Position numbers and translations under genes: made by a program
DNA from: Datnioides undecimradiatus
Taxonomy: Eukaryota; Chordata; Actinopteri; Lobotiformes; Datnioididae
NCBI GenBank assembly: GCA_008933995.1
Contig: WARS01000032.1
Location: forward strand, 5,503,133 to 5,567,132
Direction of reading: 5' to 3'
DNA length: 64,000 nt
Notes under the pieces: generated by a model
The model's input: the letters and a program-made list of their open reading frames with translations, nothing else
Database searches by the model: none
Told to the model about the DNA's origin: nothing
Shown: piece by piece, positions 49,944 to 61,900 of the stretch
Position numbering within the stretch: position 1 is the first letter of the stretch
Layout: every line of letters starts with the position of its first letter

Positions 49944-52900
49944 GGACAGCTCTGGAGCTGGAGGTGGTTGAAACCAGTGAGGTGATGAATCAGTTCTTGT
50001 GTGTGTGTGTGTGTGTGTGTGAGAGTGTATTCTCGATGGTTTCAGTGTGTGGTATGGGAGGTGATTAGTGCCACCTACTTTATGGACACGTGTGAATCCT
50101 CCGTCACGCTCATGAGACCAGATTGCCTACTTTTATTATTTTTAGTTGCATTATGGGGCTGCTAACCCTGAATGTGTGGGTTGTTTATTGTCACATGTCA
50201 CATCTTTAATGACCAAGTTCAAATGCTGATTGGGCTGTCTGGATATTTGGTCAGCTGCAAAAGTATTAAGCATGGAGGAACTTCTAACCTGGCTCTGTGC
50301 AAAAGAAACAAAAAGCACCAACCAGCCCCTTTAAAGGGCACTAATTAAGATGTTATATTTTGACATGTCTCTGCAACACAGCAAATAAGATTTCCCAAAA
50401 TGTCAAATTATTCCTTTGAAAATCATATAAATATAAATCTAGAACAAGTTTGCTGCCTGCTAATTTAGATTTGTTTTACGTTGCAATTACTCTCTCTGGG
50501 GTTATCATCAACAGATACGTACATGTACTATTGTGTATATGTAGATGTAGAACATCTACTGTAAAATGTACAGTAGATGTTCTACTGAGCAAAGGTTTTA
50601 CATGTGGATCCCATTTTTCATTTTTATAGATTCACACACATTCACACACATGAGCATGCTATGCATATTCCGGCCATGGCTTTCACACTGTTTAGCTGAT
50701 CGAAATGGCTGTAACGCACAAAGAAGCATGACGACGAATAAAAGCATGGAAGAAAAAGATTGTAAGCCTGCAAAAATGGATATACATAATACAGGGTTTA
50801 AAAATATGCCAAAAAATTGCCTTGAAAGTGTTTTTAGATGTGGCAAATACAATGAACATGTTTGTCTGATCTCAACAATACAGCAATATAAGAGTAAATT
50901 TAAACATAACTTTTGTTTGTTTTCTAGAAAACCCCACAGGGAAGCTTGAAACTGCAGCAATAATCTCTACCCACAGACAACAGTATTGCTATCACATCAA
51001 CAACACACAACTGTGATTCATCTACTGTACCACACAGACAAATAGGAATATTTGCATGTATGTAGGATGCTGACTGAAAACTGTGAAAATGCTAACTGAT
51101 TCTTGGAAAACAGTGCATGTATTGTTGTGCCTGCAGGAGTTTCAGTCAGGATCTGTCACCCTGTGACACGTAGATACACTGTCTGATAGCTGCAGAGAGA
51201 TGCGTCTTTGTGATATTGTGTCTTGACATATAGCTGTAACAGACGCTGCACACTGATCAGGATTATTTCCACCAGCACAGTTTGCAACAAACTGCTTCAG
51301 CATCAGACGACTGGGATTCTTAACAAGTTCACCACCGTGGCTGCTCACGGCAACAATGTGCTGAATTTATTTGTGGCGCTACACAGTCCAGTAACATTTG
51401 TCATGAACAAAGAATGCTGATAATTCCTTGTCACATAGCTTGGAGTGATCTGTTCTTCATTCATGTGAATGTGTTCAGTAATATCAACCTCACCTTTCTC
51501 ACATGTGTCTCCTCCATAGCTGGGCAGGCAAAGGCAGAGGAATGAATCAATCTTGTCGATGCAAGTACCTCCATTTTCACATGGCTCGGACTGGCAGTCG
51601 TCTACGTCTGTGAGGTGGGGTGGGGGGGTGGGGGTAGGCAGCAAGAGCAGACAGGTTGCAGATCTTATTAGGGTTCAAATTAAAAGGATGCAATCTGCTG
51701 AAGTGACGCTCATAAAGAGAGAAAAACACTGTGTGGGCGTCTGCTGCCATTCAAGCTCTGACACAAAATGAGCTGGTCATTAGTTCTGGTTTAGACAGTG
51801 AAATTTGTCCGTGTTGGTGAGTACAGTGTCATAATTCAAACGGGTTGTGAGGAGAACACATACAGTCTAATCCCCTTTACATTTCTTATTTGTCCTCATT
51901 CTCTCACAGAGGACGACACCATAAAAGCCTTTCAAGTATTATCATATTTTTATGTGTTTGCAGAGTTTAAGGTTGACTTGATGTATGTCTAATCTCCTCT
52001 TTTCTCTCTCATCCATGAGCAAGAAAAGCAAGCTGCACATCGTATTGTTCTCCCTTTAAAGCACTTAAAATATAGATATATATTTACTGGACTGCTGTAG
52101 TCAGCAGAGACTCTGAATCTGACTACGGGGTCTGGGTTCAAGCCCCAATTTTGGCAGCCATCCACCCTGCTGAAGAGGCCTTAAGCAACAGATACCCTAT
52201 CAGGCCGCTGCTCTAACTGTGCTCTCTAACCTCTCTGTGGGAAAAAAATGTAAGCAAAAGAAACATTTCTCTACGGAGATCCGTGAAGCATCACTTATAT
52301 TGAAAATGGAGGGCATGTAATCTAGGGGCAGAATAATAGATATACCCCTGGACTGAAGAAATCTATTAAAACACAGTAAGACAGCAAAAAAGAAAGCTGC
52401 TTAGAGGTTCAAACTCGCCACAAAGTGTTTCCTCTCATCGTAACGGTTACTTAGCTTCAAGCAAAAAGCTCAACACCGGAAAAGGTGTCAGACAGATCAA
52501 ACTAGAATAACTTCTAATAAAATATATTTTACAGACTGCCACTACGCACGCTGAGGGCTGGCTGCAAGGATTAAATTTTAATCTGAACTAAACTGTGGAT
52601 TGTCAATAAAGTATGTTTCAAGTTATAGATGTGAGACGTTAAGCTCTAACTGTATTTTTTGCCGTGTCTGCAAAATGTGTTTAATGTAGCTTCAATCTGA
52701 CAGTAGAGGCTGTTTATCTGTTTAGAAAAATGGCTTCTCTATAAGACAATAAGGGGAAATGAGGCTGTTTTCGGGAACAGATATGAGGACTAACACCAAA
52801 GATTTACACTAATGTGATGCTTTACTCTTCCAACAGGCACAAAGCTGTGATCAGTCAATCACTTCTGTTTGTCCATAACATCAAATAGTTATTTAAGATC

Positions 52901-55900
52901 ATAGGTAGGCTGAGAGTTTTTTCCAGTGTCACTTTTCTTATTGAATAAGTAACCTCCTTTAACAGCTTGGTACTCTGCTTTAAACCACTTAAGATTTTGC
53001 TTAAATTTATATGTGATTAGATATATTTTAAAGTTTCCTAACTAAGGTGAAATTGCACAATAACTTTGATAACATGAATCAAGGATTAGATGTTTTAAAC
53101 ATAATTGTACCAAACTCATATTTACGGGAGAAACTGTGTGGGTGCAACTCAGACTGTTTTGATTCAAATTGTGAGATAATCTCCAAAGGATTAAGCTTGA
53201 AAAAATTCATCTGAAAATCACACATCACACATGTTCAGTTGAAAAGTGGATTTTCTGCAAAGAGTTTTTATTTATTTATTTATTTATTCAACAGAGGAGA
53301 AAATGGCTCCTCTGGGAACATCTTGTTACTCTTCACAGAAATACAATGGTTTGAATAATACAGAAAACTATCAAATCATTTTAGAAGTGATCATATAAAT
53401 AAGAAATTCCCACAGCCTAATCATGACTGGCATGACCTTCAGTGACCTCCAGATGTTCATAGTTAAACACACACCACCAACCTTCTCTTCCCATTAAAAT
53501 CAGTCCAGCACTTTGTTGTGTGGTATAAAAAGTCTCATCCCCCTCGTTCCTCTCATCCATTCTGCAGACAGGAATCTGCTCCTCGGAGAGATAATACTGC
53601 AAATTCTGCAAATCCATAACAAAGCCTTCCAGCGTACCCACGCATCAGCTGCTGGCTGTCAGTTTGATTGTCTGTCTGTCCGTCCATCTCACTGTGACAC
53701 TCAACAGGCAAAACAGACTCAGGAAGTATGAAGGTGAATACAGATAAGTATGTCACTGCGCGCTGTTCATAATGTGATCACTTCCTTAAGGATTGGCTGC
53801 CTAATGAGCTGAGCATATGTTAAAGAACAAATTAGGACCCTTAAGGCAGATTTATACCTGCATATCAAACTGTCACAGCACCTCTGTGCAGGTGTCTTTG
53901 TGCTTTGGGACGTAGAGGAATACAACACAAAGCACCAAATCAGTTTAAACTGTCGTGAATCACAACTGTTTGCTTGTATCAGTGCATCAACACAATTAGC
54001 TCAAAGTGTTTCCAAGTTCATCTGTTGGGAGGGAGCTGAGATGCTGTGCTAAACTTTAATACAGTCTTTTTACAGAGACAGCTCAGTACCTTGAATTCAG
54101 GCACAGCAAGCAATGTAAAAATGTGTTCATTAGTCTTTTTGCTTGTAGTGCTGTTGGTACACATAATATTTAGTTTACATTCTGCTAGAAGCTGTCGATA
54201 AAAGCTGGCATATATGCAACATCTGCCGCTTCTGCCAACTCCAAATGAAGTGGAAACCGCTTAAAGCAGCTCGCCGTGCCGGTCAAGTTTTGGAGCGTAA
54301 CCAACAAACACAGTTTCAGGCTGTTTGTCTGCAGATGTTTATTCTTGCCTTGAATATGCAGGATCACAACTGACTCCCCGACACCACTGCAGTATAATAC
54401 AGTCACACTTGCAGAAGCATAATTCAAATCTGACCTTCCTGTGGCGTGACCAAACAGAAACAGGGGAAGACAGAAGGGGAATCGGCTTGAAGAATGAGAG
54501 AGGAAATTACACATGGATAAAGAAGAACTGATGAGGAAGATTTTGAATCTAGATACTGTCCCTCTTTGTCTTACAGCTCGTGCAGGTCACAGGTGCTTTT
54601 GTTCAACATGGCAGGCTGCTGGCCCTGACCTTATCCCTCCTGCAGTAAAATGTATCTTATCTCAAACCTCTAAAGGTGTAATCACAGACAACAGTGATCA
54701 GAACCTCAAGGAGCTTGTGCTTTTCTCTCCTTCTGCAGGTCTCTCAACAGCACATCATAAAATCCTATGAATGGATTTGTATGAAGTTTGTGGGCATATA
54801 AAGGCCTTTGGGTCAGGAACAATTGATTTGTTTATTGTGCTGATCTGAATCTGGGATTTCTGCCATTAAATGTTTTGTTTTTTTTTGCCTTGTTGAAACT
54901 AAAAGAGGATTGGACTTTATTTCAAAACCTGCAGGTATTTTGTGGGGACAAGAAATCAATCTGACTTTAAAATGCAATGGACTGTGAATAGATCATTTTT
55001 GACTTTGCTGCACAAAAAAAAAAAATCAAAACTTGGCAGTAAGAACAGCCAATAGTTTGACCTTGAGTGACCATTACCATCACTGTGGCTTTGACGGTCT
55101 GACCCTGACCTTTGACCCCAGCCTCCATTCAAAGTCCTCTCTCAATGTGATGGACATCTTGACCTTTGACCTGCTGACAGGCCGTTAGAGAGTCTAACGT
55201 CAATATGTGCAGACGGACTTCTCTACACCACTGTGCAAGTGTATGCATGTGTGTTTGTGTGGGATGTGCGTGTGTGTAAGCATCACTCACCAATCTCACA
55301 GTTCTCCCCAGCGTATCCTTGTGGGCAGTAGCAGCTGTAGCCTGTTCCCTGAGGAAGGCACTTTCCTCCATGTAGACATGGGTTTGTCACGCAGGGCTCC
55401 ACTTCGACTACAAGAGACAGACGGGTGGGGGTGGAGGGGGAATTTAGGGATTCAAAATAAGGGAGTTAATTAGCGATACTGTGAAGCAGAATGTTTTTCT
55501 CTTTTCTGTTTGTCAATGCGATTTATTTTGGATAAAGCAGGTGTATCTACTGTAAGCTCTGCGGCTGAATACAGCTTAAAATATTCGTTTTCACAATGGT
55601 CCCCCGAAGTTGGATGACTTAAATACAATTTCCCTCCCCTCATTCCTGGATTTTCAAACAAATATAAAACCAACGTGTGACTCAGAAGAAACATGGTACC
55701 CCAATTTTCCATCAATGCAGCTCAGCCAAAACCAGCAGTTACAACACACGCATATCCATTTCACACTCTGTCTCTTTTGAAAGGGATCAGAAGCCAGAGA
55801 GCCTCAACCTCGCCATCCACTCACAGCCACAGTCGTCATGGTAACCATATGGAAAGCAAGGCCCTGGCTCACTCTGCCGAGCGTAGTGGGCAGCGTGAGA

Positions 55901-58900
55901 ACTTCAGACATTAACCATCCTCAACAGAAATGAGCAGACCTCCTGCTGAGCGCCTCGGCCCTGCTATTCACCCCTTAAATGTGTGCGTGTGTGTGGTCTC
56001 CTTCCACAATTACAAATTTCCATATCAATTGACACACTACCACGTGTTTCTCCCCTGAGCCGCTCATTATAGCAACTTAGGGTCTTTGAAAACCACCACT
56101 CGTTCATCCTGGCCTCAAAAGCTTGGCTGTGGGAGTCTTTGTTCTGCCAGCTCTTTCTGACACTGCTAAGGAGGGGGTGGTGTGTGAGGTTGACAGTGTG
56201 TGTGCATGTGAGTGTGTAGGTTTGTATGTTTGTGTTTACACAGTACGATGAACAAAAATCAATACCTTGGCTATGATTAGTCTTGAGGCTGATCCTGTCC
56301 AATAACTAACCAGAGGCAGACGTCTCAAGCTCATATCCTCTGAATTATCATCATGCCGGCTGCTGTGTTGTGCAAAATAAACGTTCAGGGACAAAGAGAG
56401 AGAAAAAAAAGATTGAGGGTTTTCAATCACAGACTCCTACAGCACAGAGCAAGATTTCTTTCAACAGCATCGGCTCTATAGATTTATGTTAAGTTCTGTG
56501 AGCGAATCCTCTGCTCATGGTTTGATTTCTGCTGAAGTCAGGTGCTAAAACCAGCCATGCATTTCATTTAATGTACATCAGTCCAGGCCGAAGTGCACCC
56601 CCTGCATCAGTCAAGGTCACGGCACGCCTTGACAAATATCAACTGTTATGACAAGCTGATTTACTACAGAATGTGTGTATATGTTTGTGTATGCGTGTGC
56701 GAATGTGTGCGAAAGATAAACCTAGTGCGATTGGCCGTTCATTAAAGTGAGTGGTGCAGAAAAATCAATAGTCTGTAGAAGGAGCTGACAGAGTGGACTG
56801 TCCCTCGCCCTGCACAGTGGCTGACACCACCGGCACAAACAACAACAGTAAGCTGGCAACAGCAAAATCCAGCTAATAAGTTTACAGAGCTGGGACAGTA
56901 AGGAGATAATACTTTGCAGCGGCAGCACTGGGATACCTCAAAGTATTAATCCACACATCACACATGGCTTTCGCTTCCTGTAATCACAGCCACAGACGCA
57001 GTGGAAATATGGTTTACTTTGAAAATATGATTTCTGGATAAGTGACAAGAAGCGTTGGCATTTCTGTGAAGGCAGGTGAGCACAAAGAGGGAAGTGAAAA
57101 ACAGGAAGAAAAAGAAACTGGCTGTGATTTACATGCTGCCGAAAGATGGTGTGAGAAAAATCTGTTTTAAAAGATTAAAGATTGGCAGGTTGGTGGCATT
57201 GTGTGTCTGCATGTGTGTGTTCATGTTTGAGAACAATGCGCTGAGCTACACAAGGTCCTTGAATATAACCCAAGGCATCTCCTTTTTCCTCTTCTCTCTC
57301 ATTGATTGAGCTGACTGATGAAGTGCTCCATGATCCAGTCAGAAGAGAAAACACTGACCACTGCCGTGAAATCCAACCACAGGGGACTGCACTGAAGCAG
57401 AGAGTGTGTACATGAGAGAGAGAGAGATGTAAGCTGAAAGTCATTATTCTGGTTGAATCTCCTGCGAGTGCCTCTTCCGTTTCTGTAGCAAAGATATCAC
57501 TGTGTGTTTGTGTGTTTATGGCCTTCTGCCTGCATGACTCCAGGGTCTCAGTCAATCAATCAACCCTCATACTGTACACCAGCAGCCCAGATGGTTGCCC
57601 TCGGCTTCTTGTCAATACAGTTTACAGCTGTTTTCCATCCGCAGACTCCTCACACCCCAAGCAGGCAGCTCGGCCATGCCTGCTGCAGACATGAGCTTCT
57701 TTCAAAGGGAGCAAACTAAATCACCATAGAAATGTGTGATAGCGTGATGCCCGTGGGGCTTTCAAACACCGAGTGATAGGATGTTTCCAGTATGAGCTCT
57801 TATTATCAAGCGAAAAATAAGTAGTAAACCAGGTGGCCAGCCAGGAGCTTTGCTGAGATATACCATGCTGCAGACTCAATCAACAGATTGTGTATGGTGG
57901 CTGGAATGTGGTCTCTGCTTCTGGTGGGAATAAAAGATGTGCCGCTGGGGGAATACACACTGAATGTTTCTGAATAAATATGCCAGTGGGGAGGTCAGAC
58001 GAGGAAATGAAAAGGCATTCTTAAAGGAAGGTTTTTTCATCTGCCTTCATTTCTACCAGTTATAATAACAGTGAACTTACCAAAATAATTCCTGAGACAT
58101 GCAGGCACAGGGTAAGACTATAAACAGTTAGACGATCAGGCTATACACATTTTTTGGGGGCAAGGTACATAAAACTGTTATCAGTTACTCAAATTTTATG
58201 GCTAGACATGTCAGTGGTTTCAATCTCCTCATCTGACTGGCGTTAGCTTAGCGCTCTGGCCACTACCCACAGAACTGCAAACATCCAGTCTCCACAATTA
58301 GGCAGTGAGGTTCGTACAGGAATTTACATTTAGCATAAGTGGTTAACAAGCCAGCTAAGAGGACACAACAAATAAATGTAACATTTAAGATGTCCCAGGA
58401 AAAATATATTTCTCCATTTCCGAGGCCACTTCCACATCGCACTCTCTAAACACTCCACCAAACGTGTTGTTAACAAAAATGTAACCACCTCAAACTGTCG
58501 CTAACGTTAAGTAATAATAAAAGTGTAATGTAATCCCTTATAATACTCTATAACTCATTATATACTTCATAATACTATAAAAAGAAGTCACTACATTACT
58601 ATAACCATTACTGGTCATAGGCACCGACAGTTAAGACAGAATACCTGAACCAGTTTATTTGAAGGTAAACCTGAAAGTACCTGAAATGTCACTAATAATA
58701 TATAATATACTATACTATAATATAATTGTATTGTGTTATACTGCTTGTGTTTTCTTCTTCTCAGCCACGTCTGCAGTCACAGACATCAGAGATTAACTTG
58801 GTGAGTACCATTTTAATTTTCCCAGTAGAAAAGGTGTCTCAAGCAGTAATAAATCTGAACTTTGCTCTTTGTAGAATAATATCAAAATTCTGGATAAAGC

Positions 58901-61900
58901 CCAACGAATATGCAGATTCAACATATACAGAATATACAGACACAAAACAGCTGAACAATACTAACCTGTTGGGCTGAGAGTTATGGTGCTGATGTTGACT
59001 CCTCCTCTGTTGCTCTCCTCCTCCATGTTGCCAGGTAACAGGGCCCCCGAGCCAACAGCGTGAGACCATGCTGGCTCCTCCTCATCTGGGGGTCCCGACA
59101 GTAATGGAGGATAATCCAGTGAGCTGTTCAGAACTGGTTTCTCCACTGGGACCCAGTTAAGAGATGTCAGAGGTTTAGTGGAGCTGCCCTGGCTGTCTGA
59201 GTGAGGACACAGATCAGGGTATTCTGATCCAACACTTTGACATGGAGGATGGGAAGGGGTTGTTGATGATGAGGATGAGAGGGCAGGGGTTTGGGTAGAT
59301 GGAGCTGAGGAAGTGGATGGAGATGAGGAAGAAGAAGATGGAAGAGACGGTGATGGTGAAGGAGATTGGGATTCAAACTGGGACTGAGATGGGGGTGGTT
59401 GAGAAATGGATGGAGTTGGGGTTGAAGACTCAGTTATGGATGGTGATGGTGATGGAGATGAGGAGAGGGGCTGGTATGGATCTGGTGAGGTTGATGGCAA
59501 TAGGGTTTCTACTGGTGAGGTGGACAGAGATTCAGATGTAGATAAGTCAGTGCTCTCTGATCCAGCTGTTGTCATCACTGTGAGCTCTGGTGAAGGACTA
59601 GTGGTGGTAGTAGTAGCTGTCGTAGTGGTGGACTGCCCTTTTCTGTGACCCCTCTCTCTGGATCTTTCTCTGGATCTTTCTCTTGGTTTACTTGTTCCAA
59701 CTGGTCGACGTGAAACTTGTATCTCCCCTTTAGCTTCCACACCAGTGATTTCTCCACTCCCCTCATCTTCTCCTTTCCCCTTATCTTCTCCTCTGCCCTT
59801 CTCTTCTCCTCTGCTCCTGTCCTCCCCTCTGTTCTTCTTCCCCCTTCCTCTGCCACCTCTGCCACCTGCCCTAGAGGTCACCGTCTCCTCCCTCTTGTCA
59901 GCTGGCTGGGTTGTGGTCTCTGTGTCAACGCGGACCCAGGTATCCCCACTTGATGCGGTGATTTCGGGCGCAGAGCTGGAGGCGGTCGACGTGTAGGTCT
60001 CCGAATTCTCCCAGCTCTTGGTGCTCACTGTAGTCATTGAGCTGCTGGAGGCGGCCAGTGTTGATGCCAGACGAGTGGGTGATTCTTCACTGGCTGGTGT
60101 AGAGTTTTCTCTCGTGGGACTGTTGAACCATGAACTTCCCCAAGAAAACAAACCTGCAGAGGGCACAAAACAAAGACAGAGAAAACAATGAGGGAAGTCA
60201 GGAGCACAATTATGGCAGACAGTGAGAGTAGTGCAAAAAAACAAAGCCAGGAGTGACTTCTTCTTCATATGGATCCTCTCTGCATTGTCAAGGGAGACAA
60301 AACAAACACTTCTAAGCTGTCTGAGCAATCTGTTAGCTGTTTTCTCCATCACTGTATCACTACTGTCTATGCTTCAATGTTATTAACACCAGCATGGAAA
60401 GCTCTGTGGACACTGAGAAGAAAACATATAACAAGAAAACCGCTAAGGAACCTTTCCCTTTACAGTGTGTTAAACATTACATTCACTGCGATGAATGTAA
60501 CCACTGAACGCTGTATAAGGGATGGATAAACTGATGAAAGCTATTTTATTACACTTAAAAAGGCAGTGACACTGGTGAGCTATAATGAATTGTTTGCCAA
60601 TTAGCAGAAGGTGCTTGTTTAAAAGGTCCTAACATTCAGTACTGAGGATAAGTGTGAAGCTTTCAAAACATTGTTATATCAGAGCTACCATAATTACAAG
60701 TTTTGGACTTGTAAATGCCATTCATTTCAACATCCTTGTGGTAATTACACCTAATAAACAGACTTTTTTTTCTCTGAAAGCTTAGATATGTAAACAAATA
60801 ATGCAGACCTCAAGTCAACCAATGTCCACTGTTCAAAGTAGTTACACCCACAAATTTAATTCCTTCTGGGCCTTCTCTGCATATCTCATATCTCATATAA
60901 CTGAATTGTCCAGTTGCATGATCGTCACCATGTAAACATAATATGTAAACATATCTAATGTAGTTAAAAGAAAGCAAAATACATGCAAATATATGGAAAG
61001 AGGACAAATTGCAATAACTGATATGTATGCTAACTGATATTAGTGATACAATTTTAGTATTGCATGTCATTATCACATTTAAAGCAGGTATTAAAACAAA
61101 CAAAAAAAAACCCAAATGAAAACATGGCTGAGGTCTGAAAGCTCTCTGGACCCACATGTAGATGTAAACACATACACACAAACACAGACTGGCCAAACAA
61201 TGAATTTAAAGACCACCACAGCCTCACATATTGCCTCAAAATTGAATCAACAACCCTGACACAGTTTCAGCAAACACTGAACAGAGATGCCTGAAACCAC
61301 TTTCATCCACAGCCAGTACATAAAAACCTGTAAAACCACAGCACCCTGGAGACATGGCAGACACAAATACAGGTTGATGACTTGGATGTCCCTCTTTATC
61401 CTGCATCTGCCTGTATCCTGTGTTAGAGGGCAACCTGATGTTTTTAACCCAGGATACCTTGGGGTTAATAATGAACATCCCATAGCAAAATAAACTCTGT
61501 CGTGCACTAAACCTCACACTCTTTAGATTAGAAAAGGTTTCCAAATTATTGAATCCAACACAACATATCTAGGTGGTGGAAGAACTGGTGGTAATGATTC
61601 ATATTATTCTCACTTTATGGTGTAACAGATCAGTATGTACTGATATATGCATCCGGGTACCAGGTGAATGTGATGTTAAGTTAGGGAATAAAAGGGCATC
61701 TATTAAATGTAAATATTTATACATACATTTTATACTATAGCTATATTTCACAGGTTCTTACACAGTGACCAGCTGGCCTTTAGTAGGAATTTAAAGACCC
61801 AAAGGATACAAGTCAGTACATATAAACTTAAACAAGCTATAGGTTGTGGGCATACACCACCTTATAACGGTACTCTCTCAAACTTGTGAAGGATTATTAA

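Larger units (their letters stand above)
49544..51493. other. ncan intron (EGF2 to lectin)
   Basis: Contains (CA)n at 49,911-49,941, (GT)n at 49,998-50,020, and a perfect 17-bp hairpin at 50,547-50,585 beside a 127-codon open frame of doubtful meaning. Confidence 0.65.
51608..55290. other. ncan intron (EGF1 to EGF2)
   Basis: Holds a tRNA-derived SINE relic at 52,085-52,330 and a (TTTA)n tract at 53,266-53,288. Two minus or plus open frames of 74-85 codons have no splice or homology support. Confidence 0.6.

Noticed and set aside
50566..50960. Overlapping open frames of 127 (plus) and 120 (minus) codons in a neurocan intron
   Set aside because: No recognisable motif, no splice or poly(A) context, AT-rich codons and open on both strands. 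Best explained by low stop density.
53417..53641. 74-codon minus frame with protein-like composition ([20 protein letters not shown])
   Set aside because: Starts only at GTG or an inner ATG, is preceded by a stop without a clear acceptor, and has no homology I recognise. Length is within chance for the window.
54513..54770. Possible reverse-transcriptase relic (GPDLIPP and LSTAHHKIL strings)
   Set aside because: Weak likeness to retroelement motifs only, spacing is wrong and no tail or flanking homology was seen.
59299..59996. Plus-strand open frames rich in Met, Glu, Gly and Ser
   Set aside because: Antisense of the Ser/Pro and Arg/Gly repeats of the large neurocan exon.
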